Shown here: positions 17,286-26,120 of the stretch, one piece after another
How positions within the stretch are numbered: the first letter of the stretch is position 1
How the letters are laid out: the number at the start of each line of letters is the position of its first letter
Source: an uncultured Ruminococcus sp.
Lineage (GTDB): Bacteria > Bacillota > Clostridia > Lachnospirales > Lachnospiraceae
Assembly (NCBI GenBank): GCA_900541505.1
Contig: UQKK01000012.1
Span: 18,542-82,541 of the forward strand
DNA: 64,000 nt
Reading direction: 5' to 3'
Translations under genes and position numbers: made by a program
The notes under the pieces: model-generated
Told to the model about the DNA's origin: nothing
Databases searched by the model: none
What the model saw: the letters and a program-made list of their open reading frames with translations, nothing else

Positions 17286-18301
17286 TTTTCAGCTTTCTCC
17301 TTCTGTTTTACCTTCCTACTCCAAGATGGCATTTTTATTATTCCTACAAGAGTTCCTACCCCATAAGAAATATGCAAAGAAAGAAAAATAAAAGGAAGCA
17401 ATATATACTGCCAATATTTTTTTTCTTTTGTTACTGCTATTATTGACATTAACAAATTTGCTATTACATATATACCAGCTATAATCAACAATGGTAAAAC
17501 CATCCCTGTAAATGCCATGATACTAGAAATAATTATTGCCAACACAAAGCAAAGAGGTACAAAATGATACATAGAAAAACAATATGGACAAATTCCCAAA
17601 GTAAGTCCTATCCAGTATCCATTCCCGTATTTTTGTCTAATCATACCTCTCCAGGTACTCCTAATATGCTGATACGAGATGATATCCGGTCGATAACAAA
17701 TTTTATACCCTTCTTTGCATATTCTATAATGCATCTCATTATCTTCTGTTCTCCCGAGATTCTCATTAAAAAGTCCTGCCTTTTCAAAAACCTCTTTTCT
17801 GTATGCCCCATGAAAAACCGTTTTCACATAAGCACTGTGATGACTTCTTCGATAGGAGGCAATACTGCTGCCAAATAATGATTTTTCTGCAAGGAGTAAT
17901 GTATGATTCCACGGACTATCTACCTCTGCTATATTAGGCCGAGGTCCTCCGGATATATCCTCTCCGCTTTCAATACACTGTACATTTTTCCGCACAAAAT
18001 CGGAAGGAATCTTTGTATGTGCATCTATTCTAAAGATGATATCGCCCTTTGCTTCTTTTATAGCAACATTCCATCCCGCTGCCTGTATTTTTTTTGGATT
18101 ATCTTTGATAACAACTCTTATAAATTCTGAATGTTCCCTTCCAAACGCCTCCATCATTTTTCTTGTACTATCTGTAGACATTGCATTTACAAACACAATT
18201 TCCATTTTGTCATGTGGATAATCCTGATTTTGAATGTCATTAAATAGCGAAGGAAGAGTCTTCTCTTCATTATAAGCAATTACGCAAAATGATACAATCA
18301 T
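17282..18301 (-). CDS. Glycosyltransferase family 2, ExoA-like
   Basis: A 339-residue enzyme with a GT-A fold N-terminal domain: SFCVIAYNEEKTL at the start, the acidic D-A-H motif in FRIDAHT near residue 95 and the acceptor-site E-D-N-E near residue 187. Three hydrophobic segments close the C-terminus, anchoring it to the membrane. This resembles the ExoA/succinoglycan-type family that adds a sugar to a lipid-linked unit. Donor and acceptor cannot be told. GGGGAGAA lies just before the ATG; the stop overlaps wzy. Confidence 0.85.
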   Translation of the reverse strand: MIVSFCVIAYNEEKTLPSLFNDIQNQDYPHDKMEIVFVNAMSTDSTRKMMEAFGREHSEFIRVVIKDNPKKIQAAGWNVAIKEAKGDIIFRIDAHTKIPSDFVRKNVQCIESGEDISGGPRPNIAEVDSPWNHTLLLAEKSLFGSSIASYRRSHHSAYVKTVFHGAYRKEVFEKAGLFNENLGRTEDNEMHYRICKEGYKICYRPDIISYQHIRSTWRGMIRQKYGNGYWIGLTLGICPYCFSMYHFVPLCFVLAIIISSIMAFTGMVLPLLIIAGIYVIANLLMSIIAVTKEKKYWQYILLPFIFLSLHISYGVGTLVGIIKMPSWSRKVKQKEKAEK

Positions 18302-18334
18302 TCATTTCTCCCCGGTTTTACCAATCTTTTTCGC

Positions 18335-18868
18335 CTACTCAAAAAGCATTTTCCCGCAATGACTACATTTCCCCTTCTCATCAAGTTTATGTCCACATTG
18401 ACATACTTTCCCTATCTGCCTTGCAGGATTTCCAACTACTAATGTATGTGGCGGTACATCTTTCGTAACAACACTGCCCGCTCCTACCATAGCATACTCA
18501 CCAATTGTTATTCCGCATACAATTGTCGCATTTGCACCTATAGAAGCTCCTCTTTTTACTCGTGTCTCGTATACTTCCCATTCTTCTGAAAAAGCCCTTG
18601 GATAAAAATCATTGGTAAACGTCATAGAAGGTCCCAAAAACACATCATCTTCTATGGTAACCCCATGATAGATATTTACATTATTTTGAATTTTTACATG
18701 ATTCCCTATTTTAACATCACTGTCAATATATACATTTTTACTGATAATACAGCCCCTGCCCAAACATGCGTTTTCCCGCACCTGTGCCTGATTCCAAATT
18801 TTCGTTCCTTCTCCTATTACTGCCTTATCCGACACTTCTGCAGTTGGGTGTACATAAATACTTTCCAT
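18335..18868 (-). CDS. Left-handed beta-helix N-acetyltransferase (WlbB/WbpD-like), copy 2
   Basis: A 177-residue hexapeptide-repeat acyltransferase. The N-terminal coil (V-H-P-T-A-E-V, then KIWNQAQVREN) and the sequence GPSMTFTNDFYPRA match the family that acetylates UDP-2-acetamido-3-amino-2,3-dideoxy-D-glucuronate using acetyl-CoA. The C-terminus holds four cysteines (C-x-C-G...C-x-x-C-G), a small zinc-ribbon-like tail also present in the paralogue at 23344-23928. Two such genes in one locus are unusual: they may act on different 3-amino sugars. Confidence 0.85.
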   Translation of the reverse strand: MESIYVHPTAEVSDKAVIGEGTKIWNQAQVRENACLGRGCIISKNVYIDSDVKIGNHVKIQNNVNIYHGVTIEDDVFLGPSMTFTNDFYPRAFSEEWEVYETRVKRGASIGANATIVCGITIGEYAMVGAGSVVTKDVPPHTLVVGNPARQIGKVCQCGHKLDEKGKCSHCGKMLFE

Positions 18869-18904
18869 GTCATCCTCCTATATCAACACTTATCGTAAGA
18901 TATA

Positions 18905-19951
18905 TCACATTTTTGCAGCCACCATAAACATTTCTTTAGAATCTAATGGTTTTTGTCTGCCAAGATAAATGTCTTTCAAGATATGGCTATTTTTATCTTT
19001 ATCATGATATTTACAAACATACTCTCTTCCTTGAACGCCCAAATTATATCTCAGCTCTGAATCCTTGATTAGTTTTTCTATTGCTGACTTAATAGATGAT
19101 ACATCTGCCTCAAATATGGGCAGTTCATCTGGAAAAGTCTTTCTCATTTCTTCAGTCACATGAGCAATGACCGGCTTTCCCAAAGCCATTGCTTCTATCG
19201 CAAAAACACCATACGTGCCTATCAGAATTTGATCGATAATAATATCTGCCTTTGAGTAAATCTCAAAAGCTTCTTTTTGTGTTTTTCCTTCTACCAATAT
19301 CAGCTCATAGTCCAATTCAATTTCTTCCAGTGCTTTTAATATAAATTCTGTTCCTTTCTTTTTCCGCGAACTAGGCGCATGTACAATTATCGGTTTTTTA
19401 ACATTTTTGTTCGGATAAATCGGTTTAAAATTATTAAACTCAACGCGCAACGGTACATAATAAACCGGAATATTAACTGGCGGCAAATGAGGCAGCAACT
19501 CTTTATCATGCAAAATAATACCATCTGCATATGAAATCATATTTTCTATCCTTTTTTGCTGCTTTCTGTTGATTGAAGGCATGTCCATATATGGGTACGC
19601 TTGACGATTAAATACCCACCTCAAATCAGAACCATGAAACTCTAAATAAATCTTTTTCTTTAATGCCTTCAGCAAACATAAATCTATACCTGATGGTATC
19701 AATGAATGTCCAAAATGAAAATGAAAACAATCATATTTAAATATAGCTGATATTGCAAATTTTAAGGCTTTCACTGTATAAAATGGAAATAAAATCTTAT
19801 GATGACCAATCTTTAAATCATAGTCTACTCCATAATTTATCTTATTGGTTCTGTATGTGACCATCTTAGCATCTATCCCAAGATTCCTCAGACCTCTTAC
19901 GGAATTTATGCCCTGCCCTGCCACCTCTGATACCCCATGTAAAACCTTCAT
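18905..19951 (-). CDS. Glycosyltransferase, GT-B fold (family 1/4)
   Basis: A 348-residue cytosolic or membrane-associated enzyme. The N-terminal half has HFHFGHSLIPSG and EFHGSDLRW, the C-terminal half has IIVHAPSSRKKKGTEF and the E-x7-E-like block GVFAIEAMALGKPVIAH that binds the nucleotide sugar. This is a GT4-like retaining transferase for one residue of the repeat unit; the specific sugar is unknown. GAGGTGC precedes the ATG, which is 11 bases after the aminotransferase gene. Confidence 0.85.
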   Translation of the reverse strand: MKVLHGVSEVAGQGINSVRGLRNLGIDAKMVTYRTNKINYGVDYDLKIGHHKILFPFYTVKALKFAISAIFKYDCFHFHFGHSLIPSGIDLCLLKALKKKIYLEFHGSDLRWVFNRQAYPYMDMPSINRKQQKRIENMISYADGIILHDKELLPHLPPVNIPVYYVPLRVEFNNFKPIYPNKNVKKPIIVHAPSSRKKKGTEFILKALEEIELDYELILVEGKTQKEAFEIYSKADIIIDQILIGTYGVFAIEAMALGKPVIAHVTEEMRKTFPDELPIFEADVSSIKSAIEKLIKDSELRYNLGVQGREYVCKYHDKDKNSHILKDIYLGRQKPLDSKEMFMVAAKM

Positions 19952-19962
19952 TTAGCACCTCG

Positions 19963-21123
19963 TTATTCCTGCAAAAGCTTTATTATCTCGTCCTGCTCAT
20001 CTTCTGACAATTCCGGAAACATCGGTAATGCAAAAATATTTTTGCAGACATCTTCTACAACAGGTAAATCACCTTCTTTATATCCTAATTTCAAAAATAC
20101 TTTCTGTAAATGCATTGGAACTGGATAATATGTTCCTGTTGCAATACCATTTTGATGCAATTTCTCTATAATAGCCTCTCGATTTTTATTCTGAATAGAG
20201 AGAATATGATATACCATCTCAGATTCATTCGTTTCTTTCTGAAAAACAAACGCGTTCTCCAAGCCTTTTTTGTATCTTGCTGCCAGCTTTCTCCTGTTTT
20301 GATTCCATTCATCAATATATTTTAATTTAACATTCAACACAGCAGCCTGCATCTCATCTAATCTCGAATTATATCCTATTAAATAATTATAATATTTTTC
20401 AAAACCTTCTACATACTTGGCATCATCTTTAAAGCCGGGGTTAAGCAACTCTTTTGCCTCTTTTCCCAGAGTTCCACTTCCATGGTTCTTCAATGCCTTT
20501 ACGATTTTAGCAATATTATCGTTATTTGTCGCGACAAGACCGCCATCTCCCATTCCCCCTAAATTTTTGGTCGGGAAGAAAGAAAAGCATGCCACATCGG
20601 AAAGGGTCCCCACTTTTTGACCTTTATATTTCGCTCCAATAGCTTGACAAGCATCCTCAATAACATAAAGATTATGCTTTTTAGCTATTTCATTAATCCG
20701 GTCCATATTACAGGGATTACCGAAAATATGTACCGGCAGAATTGCTTTTGTTTTTTCTGTAATCTTTTCCTCTATCAATTCCTCATCTATATTTAATGTT
20801 TCTCTGTTTATATCCACAAAAACCGGAACTGCCCCTACTCTTTCAATACTTTCCGCTGTGGCAAAAAAAGTAAATGGTGTAGTAATAACCTCGTCTCCTT
20901 CTTTGATACCTATTGCGGTCAATGCAAGGATTAACGCATCTGTCCCGTTTCCTACACTGATAGCATGTTTTACTCCGAGATAACTTCCTATGTTTTCTTC
21001 AAAGCTCTGCACTTCTTTTCCCATAATATAATTAGTGGAGCGCATCACTTCCAGAACTTTGTTTTCTACTTCCTTTTGAATATTTTTATATTGCCCGTTT
21101 AAATCAATCAATTTTACCTTCAT
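19963..21123 (-). CDS. PLP aminotransferase, DegT/DnrJ/EryC1/StrS (WlbC/WbpE-like)
   Basis: A 386-residue sugar aminotransferase of the fold type I family. Visible features are the start KVKLIDLNGQY, the GNGTDALILAL block, EDACQAIGAKYKG and the PLP-binding Lys in FSFFPTKNLGGMGDGG. In this setting, next to 3-oxidoreductases and a 3-N-acetyltransferase, the likely reaction is amination of UDP-3-keto-GlcNAcA to UDP-GlcNAc(3NH2)A with glutamate. GGGAGG precedes the start. Many DegT enzymes act at C4 or C3, so the position is inferred from neighbours. Confidence 0.87.
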   Translation of the reverse strand: MKVKLIDLNGQYKNIQKEVENKVLEVMRSTNYIMGKEVQSFEENIGSYLGVKHAISVGNGTDALILALTAIGIKEGDEVITTPFTFFATAESIERVGAVPVFVDINRETLNIDEELIEEKITEKTKAILPVHIFGNPCNMDRINEIAKKHNLYVIEDACQAIGAKYKGQKVGTLSDVACFSFFPTKNLGGMGDGGLVATNNDNIAKIVKALKNHGSGTLGKEAKELLNPGFKDDAKYVEGFEKYYNYLIGYNSRLDEMQAAVLNVKLKYIDEWNQNRRKLAARYKKGLENAFVFQKETNESEMVYHILSIQNKNREAIIEKLHQNGIATGTYYPVPMHLQKVFLKLGYKEGDLPVVEDVCKNIFALPMFPELSEDEQDEIIKLLQE

Positions 21124-21128
21124 TTTTT

Positions 21129-22130
21129 CTACCTCCCAACTAAATCTTTATCTGCCTTCTCTAAAATCTTCAACATTCTTATAGCGGATTTCGCATCCGT
21201 AGTAGACTCTTTATTTTCCACAATACATATACGGAAATGTTCCAAACTATTATATAAGGCATCTCCCTGCTCCAATTTAGGGATAACTGCATCTCCTATT
21301 CTGCTCTTTACCACAAACTCATCATATTCCATATTTGACAACTTTTCAACATCAAAGCCTTTATCATATACAATCAATTTATTTACCACATCAACATCAT
21401 CGTATACCATCATTTTTTTAGTTCCTGCAATAATTAGTCTTCTTTCTTTAATAGGTGACAGCCAGCTTGATGTGATATTAGCAAGAAATTGTTCATATTT
21501 TAGAGTTAAAAATACAATAGACTCTTTCGCACTATACACCTTTTGTCCCATAGCCATTACGTCTGTTGGAACAGCTCCTTCTGTCAAATAATCGATAATT
21601 GACAAATCATGTACGCTTAAATCCCACATAGAGCTCACATCATTCTTTATGTTCCCCAAATTAATCCTTGAACAATCAAAATAAATAATATCTCCTAAGT
21701 CACCACTGTCAATAATTTCTTTTATTTTTTTAATAACAGGATGATATACCATTATATGATCCACATGAATTTTACGCTTCTTTTCAATTGCCAGTTCATA
21801 CAATTCTTCAGCTTCTTTTACATTATCCGTAAATGGTTTTTCTACATATACATGTTTTCCAGCTATTAAAGCTTCTTTTGCCAAAGCATAGTGTGCACTA
21901 GTTTCAACAGCGAGAGCTACTGCTTCTATTGTTTCATCCTCTAATATTTCCCTGTAATTCTCTGTATAAGCTAAAGCATTTGCATAAACTTTTTTTGCAA
22001 GGTTAAGTCTGTCAGTCCGTTTATCACAGATAATTGCAAACTCAAACGCCTCATTTCTATACAGATTTTTTGCCACATTCGGTCCCCAATAGCCATAACC
22101 TATTAAGGCAATTTTAATCTTTTCAGTCAT
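21129..22130 (-). CDS. Gfo/Idh/MocA oxidoreductase, copy 2
   Basis: A 333-residue NAD(P)-dependent sugar oxidoreductase. The Rossmann start IALIGYGYWGPN and the conserved EKPF with H-V-D-H-I-M downstream mark the family. This G-Y-W-G-P-N type is often found with DegT aminotransferases and WlbB-like acetyltransferases, as here, and could oxidise C3 of a UDP-N-acetylglucuronate. It is separate from, and only distantly like, the second family member at 23928-25001, so the two probably act on different substrates or steps. AAAAAGGAGG precedes the ATG. Confidence 0.83.
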   Translation of the reverse strand: MTEKIKIALIGYGYWGPNVAKNLYRNEAFEFAIICDKRTDRLNLAKKVYANALAYTENYREILEDETIEAVALAVETSAHYALAKEALIAGKHVYVEKPFTDNVKEAEELYELAIEKKRKIHVDHIMVYHPVIKKIKEIIDSGDLGDIIYFDCSRINLGNIKNDVSSMWDLSVHDLSIIDYLTEGAVPTDVMAMGQKVYSAKESIVFLTLKYEQFLANITSSWLSPIKERRLIIAGTKKMMVYDDVDVVNKLIVYDKGFDVEKLSNMEYDEFVVKSRIGDAVIPKLEQGDALYNSLEHFRICIVENKESTTDAKSAIRMLKILEKADKDLVGR

Positions 22131-22181
22131 TTTAGAAATCCTCCTTTTTCAATAACACTTATTTTGCACTGTAATAATTTA

Positions 22182-23288
22182 TCATGTCGACAAATCACTG
22201 ACTACCTTTTGCGCTCTAACTGTCCACAGATTTTCCTCTCTTACCCTTATCATACTATCTTTCATTTCATCTAAAATCATTGGATGCCTCATGATATTTT
22301 CTATACACTTTTTTAAAGCGTCTTCTTTATACTCTACTGCCCATCCTATATTATTCTTTTCTATAAATCTTCCAGCTTCCGTATCCGCAGTACCAATGAT
22401 AGGCTTTAAATTCCCCAGATATTCAAACACTTTTATAGGCATTGCCATGCTCATATATTTACCTTTTCCTGCAAATGCACAACATAAATCTGCCCATCTA
22501 TAATACTTTTTCAAGCCTTCACCCATTTCATGTACAATATTTATTCTAGGAGTGACATACTTCTCACATAAGTGTTTATTATCTAGCCACTCTTTTTCTT
22601 TACAACACAATACCAGTTCTACATCTGGTATTTGACTTATGGCTTTTAAAAACAATGATATATCATAAATACGACTAATACCACCTACATAAAATATTTT
22701 CAATGGTTTTCTAAACGTTCTCTTCATGTCTAAAGCTTCCACGTTTTCACACCCAGGTGGCAAAATTTCCATTTTACTTAACAAATCCGGATATTCTTTT
22801 AAATATGCAGCCACTGCCGATGATGGCAAATAAAATTTATCTATAAGTTTTCTGTATCTATATAAATCATAGCGATACATAGGAATTGATATAATCTTCT
22901 TATACCACGGCACTGCGTTTTTATAAATATCAAATTTCCACTGTATATCTCTATAGTAAAGTCCTATTTTAATCCCATATTTTCTGCAATACTCAAAAAA
23001 GCCAAAATCCAAAGTAGGATACTGAGGCAAATGGTTTTTCTCCGTCAAAAGTGTAGGCATAGTACTACTTTCTGAATATAGGAACTCATATTTCATGCCT
23101 ATTTTTATGTTGTTTTCGATTTCTTTTATTTGCGCTTTCCTTTGTCTCCCATATCCCATCACATAGTCAACATGGTATCCCAATTCCTTAAATGCATTAA
23201 GCATTTTCCAAGGTCTAATTCCTGAACCCGATGCACCAACCGCAGGCAAATAATTGGGAACGTGAAAGATACATCTTTTTTCTATCAT
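22182..23288 (-). CDS. Glycosyltransferase, GT-B fold
   Basis: A 368-residue protein with an N-terminal G-A-S-G-S-G-I-R-P loop and a C-terminal donor-binding region (KIFYVGGISRIYD, then MPIKVFEYLGNLKPIIGT), typical of GT4-type transferases. The Glu of VFEYL is at the usual position for binding the nucleotide. Sugar specificity cannot be read. The gene lies 55 bases downstream of the WlbB-like acetyltransferase gene and 51 bases upstream of the oxidoreductase gene, within one likely operon. Confidence 0.82.
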   Translation of the reverse strand: MIEKRCIFHVPNYLPAVGASGSGIRPWKMLNAFKELGYHVDYVMGYGRQRKAQIKEIENNIKIGMKYEFLYSESSTMPTLLTEKNHLPQYPTLDFGFFEYCRKYGIKIGLYYRDIQWKFDIYKNAVPWYKKIISIPMYRYDLYRYRKLIDKFYLPSSAVAAYLKEYPDLLSKMEILPPGCENVEALDMKRTFRKPLKIFYVGGISRIYDISLFLKAISQIPDVELVLCCKEKEWLDNKHLCEKYVTPRINIVHEMGEGLKKYYRWADLCCAFAGKGKYMSMAMPIKVFEYLGNLKPIIGTADTEAGRFIEKNNIGWAVEYKEDALKKCIENIMRHPMILDEMKDSMIRVREENLWTVRAQKVVSDLST

Positions 23289-23343
23289 TCTATTTCCTCT
23301 TTACAAATTTACTATTTATAAAATTTTGTTTTACTTAATGTTT

Positions 23344-23928
23344 TTATTCAATCTCATTTTCTAAAGTTTTACAAATCAAATAATCATTTTTCACCAAATA
23401 TTCTCTTCCACACTTTTTACAAGTCAGCTTATCTTTTAGTATTTCCCCACATTCACAGACCCATCCTATCTGCTTTGCCGGTACTCCTGCCATCAAGGCA
23501 TAATCCGGCACATCTTTTGTCACGACTGCGCCAGCAGCAATCATAGCCCACCTGCCAATTTCATGACCGCAAACGATTGTCGCATTCGCTCCAACAGTTG
23601 CACCTTCTCTAAGAACCGTTCTTTTATAACCGGTATTTCCCTTTGGATATTTTGCTCTTGGGGTTAAATCATTAGTAAATACCATCGAAGGACCACAAAA
23701 TACGTAGTCCTCCAGTTCAACCCCTTCATAAATTGACACATTATTCTGAACTTTTACTCCATTGCCAATTTTTACATGATTAGAAACATTCACATTTTGC
23801 CCAAAAGAGCAGTTTTCTCCTATGTCTGCCCCACTTTGAATATGGCAAAAATGCCATATTTTCGTCCCTTTTCCAATCTTTACATTGTCATCAATATAAC
23901 TGCTCTCATGAACAAAATACTCTTTCAT
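23344..23928 (-). CDS. UDP-3-amino-GlcNAcA N-acetyltransferase (WlbB/WbpD-like), copy 1
   Basis: A 194-residue left-handed beta-helix enzyme. The coil KIWHFCHIQSGA, GPSMVFTNDLTPRAK and the catalytic-region E-G-A-T-V-G-A-N-A-T-I-V-C-G-H match WlbB/WbpD enzymes, which use acetyl-CoA to acetylate the 3-amino group of UDP-GlcNAc(3NH2)A. A four-cysteine C-terminal tail (C-E-C-G, C-K-K-C-G) suggests a small zinc ribbon. Its ATG overlaps the stop of the adjoining oxidoreductase (TAATG), so the two are translationally coupled. Confidence 0.88.
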   Translation of the reverse strand: MKEYFVHESSYIDDNVKIGKGTKIWHFCHIQSGADIGENCSFGQNVNVSNHVKIGNGVKVQNNVSIYEGVELEDYVFCGPSMVFTNDLTPRAKYPKGNTGYKRTVLREGATVGANATIVCGHEIGRWAMIAAGAVVTKDVPDYALMAGVPAKQIGWVCECGEILKDKLTCKKCGREYLVKNDYLICKTLENEIE

Positions 23929-25001
23929 TAAAATTCTCCTGTCATATCAATACTTGCAAATTCATCCAATGGTAATTTTACAGCTTTTCCCTCTTTCTGG
24001 CTCTTATAAATTGCCAGCACCAACTCTAATGCATTTCTCCCTGCATATGCGTCTACGTATGGCTGCCTGTCATTTTTTATAGCAGCAATTACATCCGCAT
24101 ACAAACTAGTATGACCATTCCCATATACATTGCTTGTCTGCTCTTCCAGCCCTTTGTTCTTTTTATCTTCTTCTGTCTCATCTGCAAAATTCCAGACATC
24201 AATATTATTTGTAGATTTTCCGCCTAATTTTACAGTCCCGTTTTCGCCAAACAAATACAACGTTTCCTCAAGATTCTGAGGATAAACATTCGTCGTACCT
24301 TCAATTGTAGCAACAGCGCCATTTTTGAATTTCACAACTGCCATTCCAATGTCCTCTGCCTCCAAATAGTGATGGAACTGCTGCTTTGTAACCCCATATA
24401 CTTCATCAATTTCGTTACCCATCATCCAACGGAGTAAATCGATTCCGTGAATACACTGATTCATCAGTGCCCCGCCGTCCTGCGCCCAGGTTCCGCGCCA
24501 TGGTGCCTGTGTATAATAATCCTTATTACGATTCCAACGGACATGGATGGAGCCATGCGAAAGTTTTCCAAACCGACCGGATTCTAAAGCTTTTCTCATC
24601 TCCTGGACAGCGATATTAAAGCGGTTCTGATGACAGGCAGAAACTTTTACCCCCTTTTCCTCAGACAAACGGATAATCTTATCTGCATCTTCTATACTCA
24701 TAGCCATCGGCTTTTCAATAATAACATTAATGCCATGTTCAATACAATATAACGCAATTTCCGCATGGATTCCACTTTCTGTTGCGATACCAATCAATTC
24801 CAGGTCATTTTCCTCTATCATTTTTTTATAATCTGTGTATCGCTTAATACTTGTATCGTTTTCCAGACCATGCTTTGCAAGGACGCTCTCTATATGTTCC
24901 GGTATAACATCACATGCCGCGACAAATTCTAACTGATTATTTACGACTGCTTTTACATGATTTGTTGAAATTCTTCCACATCCAATTAATGCATATTTCA
25001 T
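23928..25001 (-). CDS. UDP-GlcNAcA 3-dehydrogenase, Gfo/Idh/MocA family (WlbA-like)
   Basis: A 357-residue oxidoreductase with the Rossmann start YALIGCGRISTNH and the family EKPMAM motif followed by CHQNRFN. The neighbours (2-epimerase, 6-dehydrogenase, 3-N-acetyltransferase) make the WlbA role, oxidation of C3 of UDP-N-acetylglucuronate with NAD, the most likely. WlbA enzymes work in a cycle with the aminotransferase. It is coupled to the acetyltransferase gene downstream. Exact substrate is inferred from context. Confidence 0.85.
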   Translation of the reverse strand: MKYALIGCGRISTNHVKAVVNNQLEFVAACDVIPEHIESVLAKHGLENDTSIKRYTDYKKMIEENDLELIGIATESGIHAEIALYCIEHGINVIIEKPMAMSIEDADKIIRLSEEKGVKVSACHQNRFNIAVQEMRKALESGRFGKLSHGSIHVRWNRNKDYYTQAPWRGTWAQDGGALMNQCIHGIDLLRWMMGNEIDEVYGVTKQQFHHYLEAEDIGMAVVKFKNGAVATIEGTTNVYPQNLEETLYLFGENGTVKLGGKSTNNIDVWNFADETEEDKKNKGLEEQTSNVYGNGHTSLYADVIAAIKNDRQPYVDAYAGRNALELVLAIYKSQKEGKAVKLPLDEFASIDMTGEF

Positions 25002-25007
25002 TTTCTT

Positions 25008-26090
25008 TTATTCTCCTATCAATTTACATATTTTTTCTGCTGCGTGTCCGGTTCCATAATAAGCCTTTTTATTTTTTATATCTACTTTCGTATTTCTAAC
25101 TTTTTTCAAAATATCCTCTGTATCCGGTTTTGCCAAAATATTGTGATTTCCGATTAAGGTCTCAACCCATTCCGTCTGATCTCTCACAGTCACACACGGA
25201 GTATTCAGTATATACGTTTCCTTTTGCAGACCGCCAGAATCTGTAATTGCCTTTTCAGCATGTTTAACAAAATACAGCATATCCAAATATCCCAATGGCT
25301 GCACAAAAAGAATATTTTTGTAATGGTATTTCGTATGCAGCTCTGTCACAAGCCCTTTTGTTCTTGGATGAACTGGAAATATGACCGGAACCTCCAACTG
25401 TTCAAACGCTGCCAGTATCTGCTGTATCTTTTCGATACTATCTGTATTCTCAGCCCGATGAATAGTCGCTAAATACCATCTGTCTTTCGCGCTTATCTTC
25501 TCATACAGTCCTTCCAAATGTGAAAAATAGTACTCACTTGAATGTTCTTCTAAAAGGCGTGAATAATATAAAACGGCATCACACATTACATCCCCTATAT
25601 TATAAACGCCTTCTATAATCGCCTCTTTTCTGAGATTTTCTACCGCAACTTCCGTAGGGCATAATAAAAGCGTAGATATGCGGTCAGTCAAAATCCGATT
25701 CTGTTCTTCTGGCATCCGCATATTATAGGAACGCAACCCTGCCTCTACATGTATGATTGGAATATGAATTTTGGAAGCAGCAATAGCTCCTGCCAAGGTC
25801 GAATTCGTATCCCCATATACCATCAGGTAATCCGGATTTTCCTTTAAGAGTACATCCTCAATTCCTATCATCATTTCTGCCGTCTGCCGTGCATGGCTTC
25901 CGGATCCCACACCCAAATTTATATCTGGTTTCGGAATATGTAGCTCCTCAAAGAACACCTCTGACATATTATTATCATAGTGCTGCCCCGTGTGTACCAA
26001 TATCTCTCTATGCTTTTCCCTAATAATTCGTGATACTGCCGCAGCTTTGATAAACTGTGGGCGTGCTCCTACCACTGTTACTATTTTCAT
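25008..26090 (-). CDS. UDP-N-acetylglucosamine 2-epimerase family, WbpI/WlbD-like
   Basis: A 360-residue epimerase. The start reads VGARPQFIKAAAVSR, the form seen in WbpI/WlbD enzymes that act on UDP-GlcNAc(3NAc)A; the classic WecB enzymes begin with G-T-R-P-E-A. HTGQHYDNNMS and HVEAGLRS are further family blocks. The predicted product is UDP-ManNAc(3NAc)A. It lies seven bases before the WlbA-like gene and 30 bases after the 6-dehydrogenase gene. A plain UDP-GlcNAc 2-epimerase remains possible. Confidence 0.87.
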   Translation of the reverse strand: MKIVTVVGARPQFIKAAAVSRIIREKHREILVHTGQHYDNNMSEVFFEELHIPKPDINLGVGSGSHARQTAEMMIGIEDVLLKENPDYLMVYGDTNSTLAGAIAASKIHIPIIHVEAGLRSYNMRMPEEQNRILTDRISTLLLCPTEVAVENLRKEAIIEGVYNIGDVMCDAVLYYSRLLEEHSSEYYFSHLEGLYEKISAKDRWYLATIHRAENTDSIEKIQQILAAFEQLEVPVIFPVHPRTKGLVTELHTKYHYKNILFVQPLGYLDMLYFVKHAEKAITDSGGLQKETYILNTPCVTVRDQTEWVETLIGNHNILAKPDTEDILKKVRNTKVDIKNKKAYYGTGHAAEKICKLIGE

Positions 26091-26120
26091 CCTAATTTCC
26101 TCACACGTACTAAAATCTTT